DNA of 64,000 nt from Actinokineospora xionganensis (GCF_014323725.1 NZ_JABVED010000018.1:41317-105316), one strand, 5' to 3'. Counted from the first letter of the stretch, positions 25,181-33,733 are shown. Numbers and translations: made by a program. The notes: a model not told the origin generated them from the sequence alone.

Positions 25181-26230
25181 TCAGGGGCCCAGGCTCGTGG
25201 CGGCGTGGAGGTCCCCGGTCGCGCCGGGCAGGCAGGCGGCGGCGCGGTCGGTGGTGGCCAGGAACTCCCCGAGGCACCGGCCGAACGCGGTGTGGCCCGC
25301 GGCGTTGGGGTGGAAGGACTCCTGCAGGGCGTGGGTGGAGCGGGCCTCGTCGCGCAGGTCGGCCCAGCGGACCGAGAGGCGGCTGAACCACTCCCGCGCG
25401 GGGTCGTCGCTGGAGCAGGCCTCGCGGCCGACGGCGGCGCGCGACAGGTCGAGGAAGCGCACCCCGGACTCGCGGGCGACGCGGCGCACGCCCTCGGTCA
25501 TCAGCGGCACCGCGGTCTCGCGCACCCAGCGCAGGTCGTCCTCGCGGAACGGGCAGCCGTTGAGATTGCGCAGCGAGGCGAGCGCGTCCGGGCCGATCGG
25601 GGCGGCGTAGGACTGCAGGACGAGGTGGTAGTCGGTGGGCTGGTAGCCGGCGTCGCGCATGACTTCGCGGATGTCGTCGATGGCGGCCAGGACCTTGGGC
25701 ACCATGGCGTCGACCCGGCGCGGCCATTCGTCGCGGTTGGCCTCGGCGCAGCCGGGTTTGCCCACGTCGAACCAGGCCTGGACGCAGGCGTCGAGCACCC
25801 GGGCGAAACCGGGGTCGTCGTTGGCCCCCACCGAGAGCAGGATCGCCACGACCCGCTTGCCCCGGGCGAGGATGCCCAGCCTGCGGGCTTGGGAGCCCTC
25901 GGTGTACTGCTGCGTGTCGCCCAGGCCGACCTGGGCCGAGGGGGCGCCGGAGCAGGCGAGGTTGATCGTCTCGGCGATCGCGCGCAGGCCGGTGTGGTGG
26001 ATGGAGGCGTTGGCGGAGCGGTGGCACCAGTTGCCGTCGTCGCCGTCCGTGCCGCGTTCGTAGTCGCCCGCGGCCTCCCCGGAGATCGTGGAGTCGCCCA
26101 TGGCGACGAGCACCCGGGGACCGGTCGGCGGAGCCGGGGCGGGGGGCGCGCCGCCGCCGACCATGACGAATCCGCCGATCAGCACCGCCACCAGGAGCAG
26201 GGCGGCCGCGGGCCATCGGAACCGTCGCAT
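25181..26230 (-). CDS. Secreted or membrane-anchored SGNH/GDSL hydrolase
   Basis: 349 residues: an N-terminal membrane/signal segment (about 6-27), a proline/alanine linker, then the SGNH domain with the nucleophile in VAMGDSTISG (Ser47), the Asn block SVGANDD near 130 and the catalytic FHPNAAGH near 315. It resembles lipid/acyl esterases of actinomycetes that act outside the membrane. ATG 26230 is chosen over GTG 26233 and TTG 26239. It is divergent from the DJ-1/MarR operon and shares the palindromic operator region in front of it. It is followed by the two lipoprotein-type genes. Confidence 0.87.
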   Translation of the reverse strand: MRRFRWPAAALLLVAVLIGGFVMVGGGAPPAPAPPTGPRVLVAMGDSTISGEAAGDYERGTDGDDGNWCHRSANASIHHTGLRAIAETINLACSGAPSAQVGLGDTQQYTEGSQARRLGILARGKRVVAILLSVGANDDPGFARVLDACVQAWFDVGKPGCAEANRDEWPRRVDAMVPKVLAAIDDIREVMRDAGYQPTDYHLVLQSYAAPIGPDALASLRNLNGCPFREDDLRWVRETAVPLMTEGVRRVARESGVRFLDLSRAAVGREACSSDDPAREWFSRLSVRWADLRDEARSTHALQESFHPNAAGHTAFGRCLGEFLATTDRAAACLPGATGDLHAATSLGP

Positions 26231-26259
26231 CACAGTCAAGCTTAGCCGCCGATCATCCT

Positions 26260-26294
26260 TGACAGTATCCTGTCAAAATGACAGGATACTGTCA
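26260..26294. promoter_or_regulatory. Paired 16-bp palindromic operator at the DJ-1/MarR operon start
   Basis: TGACAGTATCCTGTCA (26260-26275), AAA, and its exact reverse complement (26279-26294). Each 16-mer is itself a dyad (TGACAG-N4-CTGTCA), so two dimer sites sit on one inverted repeat. The last base is the A of the DJ-1 ATG. It is the most likely site for the MarR regulator encoded second in the operon and would block transcription or initiation when bound. Confidence 0.82.
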
Positions 26295-26914
26295 TGACCT
26301 CGGACATCCTTGTAGCTGTGTATTCGGGCCTGGCGGACTGGGAGATCGGTTATGTCACCGTCGGTCTCAACTCGCCGGCATTCCAGCGTGAGCCCGGGCG
26401 GTTCCGGGTGCGCACGATCGCGGAGACGGCCGCGCAGATCACCACCATGGGCGGGCTCACCGTGACGCCCGACCTCACCCTTGCCGACGCCGACCTCGAC
26501 GGTGCGGCGCTGCTCTTGTTGCCAGGCGCGGATTCCTGGCTCGAAGGCGAGCACACGGCGTTCGCCCAGGCCGCGGCCCGCAGGCTCGACGCGGGCAGCC
26601 CGGTCGCCGCCATCTGCGGCGCCACCGTCGGACTCGCGGCGGCGGGCCTGCTCGACACCCGCGCGCACACCGGGAACGCGCCCCAGCAACTGGCGATGGC
26701 GGAGGCGTACCGGGGGGAGTCGCGGTTCCTGCCCGAGCGCGCTGTCGTCGACCAAGGGCTGATCACCGCGGGAGCGGCGAGCCCGCTGGAGTTCGCCAGG
26801 GAGATCTTCCGGGTGCTCGACGTCTACGAGCCCGACGTGCTGGAGGCGTGGTACCAGTTCAACGCGACCGGCGACCCCAAGTGGTTCTTCGCGCTGATGG
26901 AAGCCGTCGGGTGA
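26294..26914 (+). CDS. DJ-1/PfpI family protein
   Basis: 206 residues, a class I glutamine-amidotransferase-like fold. The nucleophile elbow AAICGATVGLA places Cys108 at the reactive position; the preceding LLLPGADSW matches the family's Gly-rich strand. Members include deglycase/glyoxalase-like stress proteins and isonitrile hydratases; the activity cannot be chosen from sequence. Translation starts at ATG 26294, inside the operator. The MarR gene overlaps it by four bases (GTGA). Confidence 0.9.
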   Translation: MTSDILVAVYSGLADWEIGYVTVGLNSPAFQREPGRFRVRTIAETAAQITTMGGLTVTPDLTLADADLDGAALLLLPGADSWLEGEHTAFAQAAARRLDAGSPVAAICGATVGLAAAGLLDTRAHTGNAPQQLAMAEAYRGESRFLPERAVVDQGLITAGAASPLEFAREIFRVLDVYEPDVLEAWYQFNATGDPKWFFALMEAVG

Positions 26915-27375
26915 GCGTCGAACCCCGCACCGCGGGCGGTGACGCGCTGACCGACATCATCGTGCGCACCTTCCACCTCAACGGCGCGTTCCTGCGGGCG
27001 GCGGAGCACATCTCCCGCCCGCAGGGCCTGACCCCGTCGTGGTGGCAGGTGCTCGGCGGCGTCCTCGACCAGCCCCGGTCGGTCGCCGACATCGCCCGCG
27101 AGATGGGCATGGCCCGGCAGAGCGTCCAGCGGACAGCGGACCTGTTGGTGGACAAGGGGCTCGCCGAGTACCTGCCGAACCCGGCCCACGCCCGGGCGAA
27201 ACTGGTCCGCCCCAGCGAAGCGGGCTGGAAGGCGATCCGCGGCATGGCAACCGCGCAGCACGCCTTCACCAACCGTGTCGCCGCCCAGTTCACCGAGGCC
27301 GAACTGCGAACGACAGCGGAAGTGATGCGCAGGCTGGGATCGGCGCTGGCGGAGGACGAGTCCAACCAGGTGTGA
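26911..27375 (+). CDS. MarR-family transcriptional regulator
   Basis: 154 residues: winged HTH at about 45-110 (VLGGVLDQPRSVADIAREMGMARQSVQRTADLLVDKGL), flanked by dimerisation helices. There is no obvious redox cysteine. It is coupled to the DJ-1 gene through GTGA and probably binds the paired palindrome at 26260-26294, regulating its own operon and perhaps the divergent SGNH hydrolase. The inducing ligand may be a substrate of the DJ-1 protein (inference). Confidence 0.92.
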   Translation: MSVEPRTAGGDALTDIIVRTFHLNGAFLRAAEHISRPQGLTPSWWQVLGGVLDQPRSVADIAREMGMARQSVQRTADLLVDKGLAEYLPNPAHARAKLVRPSEAGWKAIRGMATAQHAFTNRVAAQFTEAELRTTAEVMRRLGSALAEDESNQV

Positions 27376-27382
27376 GCCGGCT

Positions 27383-27410
27383 GACCACACCCGCCGTCGC
27401 GGGTGTGGTC
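27383..27410. terminator. 12-bp hairpin between convergent genes
   Basis: Arms 27383-27394 and 27399-27410 are perfectly complementary with a CGTC loop. It lies between the MarR stop and the convergent oxidoreductase stop and can serve both. Confidence 0.75.
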
Positions 27411-27423
27411 CGCGGCGCCTGAC

Positions 27424-28323
27424 TCAGTTCGCGATGAGCAGGAGACGGCCGCGGATGCCGCCTGCCGCCAGGGTCTTGTGCGCGAGGGCGGCCTGCTCGA
27501 GCGGCAGCGTCGTGTGGACGCGGGCGGGCAGGGTGCCCGCGACGGTCGCGGCGAGCGCCTTGGCCAGCGTCGGGCTGTCGGCGGTGACCATGACGGCCTC
27601 CGTGCGGACCCGGCCCGCGCCGTCGGGCACCGCGGGCGGGATGACGCCGACGTAGTGTCCGCCGTCGCGGGTGAGGGCGACCGCCGCGTCGGCCAGCACC
27701 GCCGCGTCCAGGACCGCGTCGTACGAGCCGGTCGGTTCGGTGATCAGGTCTGCCCCGGCGGCGGCGACGAACTCGGCGTCGGTCGAGCGGGCCAGGCCGG
27801 TCACCCGCCAACCCTGTTCGGCGGCGAACGCGACCGCGTAGCCGCCGACACCGCCTGCCGCGCCCGTGACCAGCAGTGTCCGGCCATCCGGTGCGCCAAG
27901 CAGGTGCACCGCCTGTGCCGCGGTCAGCGCGTTGAGCGGGACCGTGGCGGCGTCGGTCAGCGCCAGCCCGTCGGGAACCACGGCAGCCGCGTCCGCGGGC
28001 ACGACGACCTCCTCGGCGTACGCGCCCAGAGCGCGGTCGACTCCCTCCGACAGCGCGGCGACCCGGTCGCCGACCGCGAACCCGGCGCCGGCGCCCACCG
28101 CGGTGACGGTGCCCGCGACATCCCAGCCCAGGCCCACGTGGTCGGGCTGGTCGATCCAGCCCAGCTCGTGGAAGGCGCCCGCGCGGGTCTGCAGGTCGAC
28201 CGGGTTGACCCCGGCGGCGGCCACTCGGACGCGGATCTCGCCGGGACCGGGCTCGGGGGTGGCGATGTCGATGATCTCGATGGCGTCGGGGGACCCGGCT
28301 TCGGTGATCACGGCGGCTCGCAT
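27424..28323 (-). CDS. NADP-dependent zinc-independent alcohol dehydrogenase/quinone oxidoreductase
   Basis: 299 residues of the MDR superfamily, quinone-oxidoreductase branch: N-terminal GroES-like domain (about 1-125) without the zinc cysteines, then a Rossmann domain with LLVTGAAGGVGGYAVAFA (about 150-167). It reduces quinones or enones with NADPH. It is divergent from the HxlR regulator at 28432 with shared operator sequences, the classic arrangement in which the regulator responds to quinone or diamide-type electrophiles (family knowledge). Confidence 0.92.
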   Translation of the reverse strand: MRAAVITEAGSPDAIEIIDIATPEPGPGEIRVRVAAAGVNPVDLQTRAGAFHELGWIDQPDHVGLGWDVAGTVTAVGAGAGFAVGDRVAALSEGVDRALGAYAEEVVVPADAAAVVPDGLALTDAATVPLNALTAAQAVHLLGAPDGRTLLVTGAAGGVGGYAVAFAAEQGWRVTGLARSTDAEFVAAAGADLITEPTGSYDAVLDAAVLADAAVALTRDGGHYVGVIPPAVPDGAGRVRTEAVMVTADSPTLAKALAATVAGTLPARVHTTLPLEQAALAHKTLAAGGIRGRLLLIAN

Positions 28324-28395
28324 GGCAAATCTCCCTGTTTCGATGTTTCCGTACGAGGACTACCCTGCGGGAGGTAGCTCTCCATTGGGAAGTAG

Positions 28396-28409
28396 GCACC
28401 TGTAGGTGC
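28396..28409. promoter_or_regulatory. Candidate HxlR operator in the divergent promoter
   Basis: GCACCT-GT-AGGTGC is a perfect 6-bp inverted repeat within GTAGGCACCTGTAGGTGCGT. A second dyad, CTACC-N8-GGTAG, lies at 28370-28387. Both are between the divergent oxidoreductase and HxlR genes, as expected for reciprocal control. Confidence 0.6.
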
Positions 28410-28431
28410 GTAACTCACGAAGAGGTGTGCG

Positions 28432-28839
28432 ATGCCGACCATGACCGCGGCGCAGCGGCGGGCCCTGGCCAAGGCCGAGTTCGACTCGTACCTGGCCACG
28501 TGCGCCAGCAGGCAGGTCCTCGACCGGCTCGCCGACAAGTGGGTCACGCTGGTGCTGTGCGCGTTGGGGGACAACGGTTCGCCGATGCGCTACTCCGAGA
28601 TCGCCCGGCGGATCGCCGGGGTCAGCCAGAAGATGCTCACCCAGACCCTGCGCACCCTCGAACGCGACGGACTGATCACCCGCACCGTGACCCCGACCGT
28701 GCCCGTGACCGTCGACTACGCCCTGACCGGGCTCGGGAGCTCACTGCTGGAGATCGTCCGACAGCTCAAGCAGTGGTCCGACACCCACGTCCACCTGATC
28801 CTCGGCGCCCGCTCGGACTTCGACTCCCGCCGGAACTGA
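28432..28839 (+). CDS. HxlR-family transcriptional regulator
   Basis: 135 residues with the HxlR fold: [57 protein letters not shown] winged helix. Cys24 in the position of the conserved redox cysteine ([11 protein letters not shown]) could sense thiol-reactive compounds as in QorR/HypR. ATG 28432 has an AGAGG ribosome site seven bases upstream. It probably represses the divergent quinone oxidoreductase. Confidence 0.92.
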   Translation: MPTMTAAQRRALAKAEFDSYLATCASRQVLDRLADKWVTLVLCALGDNGSPMRYSEIARRIAGVSQKMLTQTLRTLERDGLITRTVTPTVPVTVDYALTGLGSSLLEIVRQLKQWSDTHVHLILGARSDFDSRRN

Positions 28840-28845
28840 CGCCGG

Positions 28846-29835
28846 TCACACCCCCGGCGGGACCCGCTCCGCGCGCAGGTGCCGCTTGAGTGCCTTGCGG
28901 TAGAGGGGTTCCCCTTCCACCATCGCCCACACCGGGGTCAGACGGGTGCCGATCGCGCGCAGGTGCGGCCGGGCCAGCTCGGTCTGCCCGGCCTGCGCGA
29001 ACACCGCCGCGAACACGTTGTGGATCTCCAGGGCGAACGGGTGCCCGCCCGGTCCGCGCAGCCACCGCTCGGCGGCCCGCCCGACCTCGGCGACAGCCGG
29101 GCTGGTGCGCGCGAGGTGGTCGTACCGCGCGGAGAACGCGGCCTGCCGCTCCTTCCAGGTCGCGTCCTTGGCCACCCGGCCCAGCCGCCGCGCCACCTCC
29201 AGGTGCGCCGACGCGATCAGCGACAGCCTCGGGTCGCCCGAACGGGCCCGGTCCACGCAGCCGCGGGCGAAGGCGAGCATCTCGGACTGGTCCTCACGCG
29301 CCGCCAGCACCGCGAGCCGGTTGCGGTGCGCGGAGAACAGGGTGGGGCAGCGTCGCTGGGATTCCGCCCAGACCGAGTCGACCCGGCCGCGGTCGACCTC
29401 CAGCAGCGACCCGACGAGTTGCAGGTGGTCCACGGGCACCGCGTCCTTCGGCAGGGCCGCGGCCGCCTTGTTGAGCGGGGCCGCCGCCTTGCGCAGGTAT
29501 GACAGTGCCACCGCGGCCCGACCGCGGGGCAGTTCGGCGGTCGGCACGTCGCCTGCGATCACCAGTGCCTCGCGGACGAAAATTGTGCCTGCCAACACAA
29601 GCAGGTCGGGGTTGTCGTTGTCCTCGGCCAACTCCAGGATGCCTCTGCCCCGCCCGACGAGCCGATCGGCCAGCACCGCCACCCGCAGCGACCGGACCTC
29701 GGGGCGGTCACGGCACTCCGCGAGGATGGTCGCCACCGGCCGCAGCCGTGACTCGGCCAGCTCCGCGATCGCGGCCGAGAGCGCGGCGTCGTGCCACGCC
29801 CGATCCCAGGTCACGGGCGGCTGCGCTGAGGGCAT
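28846..29835 (-). CDS. Uncharacterised alpha-helical protein, tandem paralogue A
   Basis: 329 residues, predicted all-helical, with no recognised domain. It shares with the next gene the order DxALxAA(I/V)AE, (V/A)x2-TILAECR, RVxVLA(D/E)RL(V/I)G, a central DNxD/DPDMF(L) block, SEMLAFAR, HN(V/M)FAAVF and ARPHLRAI-like end. The repeated helical pairs resemble TPR-type scaffolds seen in proteins of actinobacterial defence or signalling loci, but this is only shape. Start ATG 29835 is preceded by AAAGGA. It converges with the HxlR gene (6-base gap). Confidence 0.75.
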   Translation of the reverse strand: MPSAQPPVTWDRAWHDAALSAAIAELAESRLRPVATILAECRDRPEVRSLRVAVLADRLVGRGRGILELAEDNDNPDLLVLAGTIFVREALVIAGDVPTAELPRGRAAVALSYLRKAAAPLNKAAAALPKDAVPVDHLQLVGSLLEVDRGRVDSVWAESQRRCPTLFSAHRNRLAVLAAREDQSEMLAFARGCVDRARSGDPRLSLIASAHLEVARRLGRVAKDATWKERQAAFSARYDHLARTSPAVAEVGRAAERWLRGPGGHPFALEIHNVFAAVFAQAGQTELARPHLRAIGTRLTPVWAMVEGEPLYRKALKRHLRAERVPPGV

Positions 29836-29863
29836 GGGGGAGGGGCGTCCTTTCGTCGGGCGG

Positions 29864-30826
29864 TCAGGAGTCTCGCAGGCGGGCGGCGGCCGTGCGGTAC
29901 CGCTGCTCGCCGCCGATCCAGTCCCAGGCGGCGACGGACACATGGCCGTCCATCGCGCGCAGGTGCGGCGCCGCGTGCTCGTGGTCGCCCATCGCGACGA
30001 ACACCGCCGCGAACATGTTGTGCGCCCACGTGGTGCGGGGCAGCGCGAGTGTCCCGGCGAGCAGTTTCTCCGACGCCGCCACGAGTTCGTCGCGCCACTT
30101 GGCGCAGAACCGGCCGACGTTGCCGACCCGCCGGTCGTGGTGCGCGGCGGTCTCGAACACCGCCGAGACCAGCACCGCGGCGACGGGGTGGCCGTTGGGG
30201 GCCATGGCGACGCGCTCGCGGGCGAAGGCGAGCATCTCGGACTCGTCGCCCTTGGCCCACTTCGGCGCCAGCGTCTGCACGCGGCTGTCGTTTGCCGACA
30301 CCAGCAGCGGCGATCGTCTGTCCACTTCGGACCAGAGTTGGTCCTTGTGGGCGCGGTCGAACTCCAGCCCGCGGCTCACCGGGAACATCTCCGACCACGG
30401 CACCGGGTCGTCGGTGAGGAGATCGGCCGCGCGCCGCAGCGGGACGACCGCCTGTGTGAGGTGGGCGTGGAACACCCGGAACCGCTTGTCGCCCACGCTC
30501 GTGGACAGACCGGTGCCACGGATGGCCCACGCCTCCTTGGTGAAGATCGCGCCCGCCAGCAGGAACATGTCCGGGTCCCGGGACTGCACCCCGATGTCGA
30601 GGACCCGCTCCCCGAACCCGATGAGCCGCTCGGCGAGAACATCGACCCGGTGCGCGCGCAGCTCGGCGTCCGTGCGGCACTCGGCCAGAACCGTTCCGGC
30701 GGCCCGGACTCTGCCTTCGTCCGCCTCGGCAACCGCGGCGGCCAACGCCGCGTCGGGCCATCTCGGGGCACGCACGACCTTCGGCTCGGACCCGCCGACC
30801 CTGCCGACACGCAGCAACCACCCCAT
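29864..30826 (-). CDS. Uncharacterised alpha-helical protein, tandem paralogue B
   Basis: 320 residues, homologous to the following gene over the full length (AGTVLAECRTDAELRAHRV, RLIGFGERVLDIG, KGDESEMLAFAR, TWAHNMFAAVFVAMGDHEHAAPHLRAMDGH-type blocks). The start ATG 30826 has TAGGGT eight bases upstream, so it may be leaderless. The two genes are 28 bases apart and probably cotranscribed. No function is known. High Arg/Trp/His conservation around the centre suggests a folded, constrained core. Confidence 0.75.
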   Translation of the reverse strand: MGWLLRVGRVGGSEPKVVRAPRWPDAALAAAVAEADEGRVRAAGTVLAECRTDAELRAHRVDVLAERLIGFGERVLDIGVQSRDPDMFLLAGAIFTKEAWAIRGTGLSTSVGDKRFRVFHAHLTQAVVPLRRAADLLTDDPVPWSEMFPVSRGLEFDRAHKDQLWSEVDRRSPLLVSANDSRVQTLAPKWAKGDESEMLAFARERVAMAPNGHPVAAVLVSAVFETAAHHDRRVGNVGRFCAKWRDELVAASEKLLAGTLALPRTTWAHNMFAAVFVAMGDHEHAAPHLRAMDGHVSVAAWDWIGGEQRYRTAAARLRDS

Positions 30827-30865
30827 GCCCGCAAACCCTATCCAGTACGCCCGTGCCGCGGGTGT

Positions 30866-31097
30866 TCAGCTCCGGGACTTGCAGGCGATGGCTTCGACGA
30901 AATAGTCCGCGAGGACTGGGGCCAGCACTTTTGTCTTGATCATGTGGGTCTGTCCGGGCAGCGAACGGTGCTGTGCGCCGGGCACGGCGGCGGCGATCCG
31001 GCGCTGTACGTGGCGCGAACATTCCGGGCTCTTACGACCCATCGATCACCAAGGTCGGCACCCGCACGCACGCGTAGGTCCCGTCGAGTGGCGGCTG
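30866..31097 (-). pseudogene. 3' relic of an alpha/beta-hydrolase, frameshifted and truncated
   Basis: On the minus strand, CVRVPTLVIDG (about 31070-31038) is followed after a frameshift at 31034-31037 by KSPE...RHVQRRIAAAVPGAQHRSLPGQTHM and LAPVLADYF, ending at a stop at 30866. This is the C-terminal third of an alpha/beta-hydrolase, including the catalytic His in GQTH. In the original frame the shift produces an immediate stop. The N-terminal two thirds, including the nucleophile, are missing upstream. Codon bias is still normal, so the decay looks recent. Confidence 0.7.
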
Positions 31098-31174
31098 TCC
31101 GTTCTCCTGCGGCACGAGGCAGCGTGTGCGCACCGCCCGAGGACAACCTGCGGGCCAACGCCGTGACGGTCGGG

Positions 31175-31318
31175 TCAGTCTCCCGTGTACCGACAGTGGA
31201 CGATCAGAGCGCCCTGCCTGGCCTCGGCGTACGCGCCGTTGGTCATCGTCACCCCGCCGCCCGTCAGCCGGACCCCGGTGCCGTCCTTGATGGCGAACGG
31301 GCCGCCCGCGTCGAGCAT
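31175..31318 (-). CDS. 47-codon coding fragment, probably the 3' end of a lost gene
   Basis: Reads MLDAGGPFAIKDGTGVRLTG followed by about 27 residues rich in Gly and ending in HCRYTGD. Nearly every codon ends in G or C, so this is or recently was coding. The in-frame sequence continues upstream for about ten sensible codons and then meets the terminator of the S37 gene, so it looks truncated. There is no recognisable family and no ribosome site before the ATG. Confidence 0.35.
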   Translation of the reverse strand: MLDAGGPFAIKDGTGVRLTGGGVTMTNGAYAEARQGALIVHCRYTGD

Positions 31319-31370
31319 CGACCCGGCGTCGAACGGGCCGGGCGCGTTTCGACAAGGCCCGCGAACGAAA

Positions 31371-31402
31371 ACGCGCCCCGGCGGAAGCCCGCCGGGGCGC
31401 GT
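31371..31402 (-). terminator. Intrinsic terminator of the S37 peptidase gene
   Basis: Arms 31371-31384 and 31389-31402 are perfect 14-base complements with a 4-base loop; on the minus strand the stem is followed by TTTCG. It lies 12 bases after the S37 stop. Confidence 0.85.
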
Positions 31403-31414
31403 CGTTCTCGTCAG

Positions 31415-32848
31415 CTAGAACGGGCGACGAATGTTGCGCGGCTCCGCGCGGTCGAGGTCGGTGACCTCGGGAACCGTGAGGTCGGCCGACTGCGACTGCA
31501 CGGTCGGCGACGCCACCCCGGCCCACCGGCGCAGCGCCGCGGTCGCGGCGTCACGCTCCGCCGGGACCAGCGCGGCGATGTTCGCCCCGTGGTTGGCGCC
31601 CGGCGCGGTGTAGGTGAACGAGTCCCGGCCGCTGGGCACGAACGGCTCCGCGCCCCACGGGTCGTTCTGGCCGTAGACGAACAGCATCTCGCTCGACCGG
31701 GTTCGCACCCACGCGTCGATGTCGAGCATCGGCCGCGGGTCGTGCCGCTCCCGCAGGGCAGGCGGCAGGCTGGAGTTCGCCTGGTAGAGCCCCGGGTACT
31801 TGGTCAGGCCGTTGAGGTGGTCGAAGGTCAGCGACGGCCAGCCGAGCTGGGTCGCGGCCTGCCGGAAGTACGCCGCGTAGGGGAGGATCCCCTGGTCGGA
31901 GTAGAACGAGAAGCCGCTGACGTTGTCGATGAAGGTGTAGAGCTCATCGGTCGACGCCGTCGCCGCGGGCACCGTCGCGCAGTCCGCCTGCTTCGAGTAC
32001 TGCCAGAACGCCCACGCGGTGTCGAGGACGACCATCTCGAAGGCCTTGTCGATGTCGCCGAAGACCTGGTCGAACGTCATGCCGTCGGCCGCCGCGTGCG
32101 CCTTGTACTTCTCCAGCATCTCGGAGCGCCTGGTCAGCGCCTCCCGCTGCACGCCGTCGAGCCGGGCGCGGCAGTCCGCGTCGGTGCCGACGGTGTCGAA
32201 GAACTTGTCGTACGCGCCGTCGAGCCGGTTCATCTTGTCGTTCGGCGCGACGTAGGCGACGACGCCGTCGACGTCACCGGGGTAGAAGCGGCGGTGGTAG
32301 ACCGAGGTCATGCCGCCCTTGCTGGCGCCGGTGGAGATCCACTTCTGCGCGTAGACGGGGCTCAGGGCCTCGACGATGCGGTGGTGGTCGGTGGCGGCCT
32401 GCCAGATGTTCAGGTCGTCCCAGTCCGCGGGGTCCGGGCGGCTCGGGCTGAAGTACCGCTGCTCCACCGAGATCTGGTTGCCGTCGACGAGCCGCGTGGG
32501 CTCGGAGCGGAACGCGTTCGCCGGCATGTTGTAGCCGGTGGTGTGCAGGATCATCGGCCGGTCGGTGGCCTTGTGCAGCAACTGGAACCGCTGCTCGAAC
32601 CGCTGGCCTGCGGGCTCGCGGTGGTCGACCGGCTGGTTGTAGGTGAGCTTGAAGAACCGGTACCCGGCGGGCGGGGTAGCGGATTCGGACACCACGGTCA
32701 GCCCGGGGATCGCCCGAAGCTGATCGGCGATGTCCGCGCTCCGCGCCACAGGCGCCGCGGTCACGGGGGAGACCCCGGTCGCGATCAGACCCATGGCCGC
32801 GGCGGCCACCAAAGTGGCCGCGAGCGTCCGACTTCTACGGATGAGCAC
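31415..32848 (-). CDS. Secreted S37-family tripeptidyl aminopeptidase
   Basis: 477 residues with a Sec signal peptide (MLIRRSRT, hydrophobic core, cleavage near Ala31-Ala32) and an alpha/beta-hydrolase catalytic domain of peptidase family S37 (PS-10 type). The nucleophile is Ser176 in STGASKGGM; QNDPWGAE near 395 and PGANHGANI near 420 hold the Asp and His. Actinomycete members are secreted prolyl or tripeptidyl aminopeptidases. A good terminator follows and a lipoprotein gene precedes with a 132-base gap. Confidence 0.92.
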   Translation of the reverse strand: MLIRRSRTLAATLVAAAAMGLIATGVSPVTAAPVARSADIADQLRAIPGLTVVSESATPPAGYRFFKLTYNQPVDHREPAGQRFEQRFQLLHKATDRPMILHTTGYNMPANAFRSEPTRLVDGNQISVEQRYFSPSRPDPADWDDLNIWQAATDHHRIVEALSPVYAQKWISTGASKGGMTSVYHRRFYPGDVDGVVAYVAPNDKMNRLDGAYDKFFDTVGTDADCRARLDGVQREALTRRSEMLEKYKAHAAADGMTFDQVFGDIDKAFEMVVLDTAWAFWQYSKQADCATVPAATASTDELYTFIDNVSGFSFYSDQGILPYAAYFRQAATQLGWPSLTFDHLNGLTKYPGLYQANSSLPPALRERHDPRPMLDIDAWVRTRSSEMLFVYGQNDPWGAEPFVPSGRDSFTYTAPGANHGANIAALVPAERDAATAALRRWAGVASPTVQSQSADLTVPEVTDLDRAEPRNIRRPF

Positions 32849-32980
32849 GCCCTGATCTCCTTCTTGTCATCTCGCCGCATTATTCGGCGGGGGCAGGTTT
32901 GCGCGAGTCTTGCGCACTGTGCTGCTCAGCGAAAGAGCGCGGCAGGATCATCCGACGAATGACCCGGCCCGAGTTGCGGC

Positions 32981-33619
32981 TCAGATGGCGACGACGCTGT
33001 CGACCGTCCGCTGGTGGTACTCGCGCATCCTGGAGACAGGTTCGGCGGCGATGGCATCGCCAGTGACCTCCGTGGCCACGACCACGAAGCTCTTGGGGCC
33101 CGCGATGTACCGGGTCCACATCACCGCCTTCACGCCCTTGAGCGTGTACGAGGTCGTGAAGTCGTAAGCGGCGAACTTGCCCGCGTGCAGGGCGGGGGTG
33201 GCGTCGGAGATCACGACCCCGGTCGCGCCCTGAGAGGTGAGGGTGCCCTCCTTGGCCTTCACCACCGTCTCGAGTCTCTTCGGGGCGACCACGGTGTCGA
33301 TGAACGCCACGGTGAGTTCCGCGACCGCTTCGTGGCTCAGCTTCACCGTGTACACCCGTTGCGGCGGGTCGTTGACCGATTTGTCGGGGGAGACGAATTC
33401 CGGCAGCGACACCGCGAAGCCGCTGGCCTCGTCGCGGATCAGCTTCCACGCCTCGGCGGGGATTGGCGGTGCGACCAATGGCGTCGTGGTGGCCACCTCA
33501 GTCGGCGACGACGTGACCGGTCTCGAGCTTGGCGCGGCGGGCGCCGCCGATGTCGTACAGGCGGTCGTGGCCAGCGTGGCGCAGGCGGCAGCGGCGACGA
33601 CAAGGAGCTTTGAACGCAC
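32981..33619 (-). CDS. Putative lipoprotein of unknown function
   Basis: 212 residues from GTG 33619. The signal peptide ends LATTA-Cys (Cys21), a plausible though non-canonical lipobox, followed by a Ser/Thr/Pro-rich linker and a domain with FAVSLPEFVSPDKSV and AAYDFTTSYTLKGVKAVMWTRYI. This looks like the PsbP/Mog1-like fold common in actinobacterial lipoproteins. It sits upstream of the S37 gene on the same strand. No function can be assigned. Confidence 0.8.
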   Translation of the reverse strand: MRSKLLVVAAAACATLATTACTTSAAPAAPSSRPVTSSPTEVATTTPLVAPPIPAEAWKLIRDEASGFAVSLPEFVSPDKSVNDPPQRVYTVKLSHEAVAELTVAFIDTVVAPKRLETVVKAKEGTLTSQGATGVVISDATPALHAGKFAAYDFTTSYTLKGVKAVMWTRYIAGPKSFVVVATEVTGDAIAAEPVSRMREYHQRTVDSVVAI

Positions 33620-33692
33620 AGAATCCCCAGTTTCATGTGGACGGCGACCGCCCTGATCGGCACGGCCGCGCGTCGCACACTGTAAACGCGGG

Positions 33693-33729
33693 GCGCGCCC
33701 CGACCAGACCTCACCTGGTCGGGGCGCGC
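33693..33729. terminator. 15-bp hairpin terminator after kamA
   Basis: Arms 33693-33707 and 33715-33729 are perfectly complementary with a 7-base loop. It starts five bases after the kamA stop and also precedes the lipoprotein gene on the same strand. Confidence 0.82.
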
Positions 33730-33733
33730 GCGG

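Noticed and set aside
28946..32962. A 1338-codon open frame on the plus strand
   Set aside because: It runs antisense across the unknown paralogue pair, the decayed region and the S37 gene, which have clear families or signal peptides and better codon bias on the minus strand. Long antisense frames are expected in GC-rich DNA.
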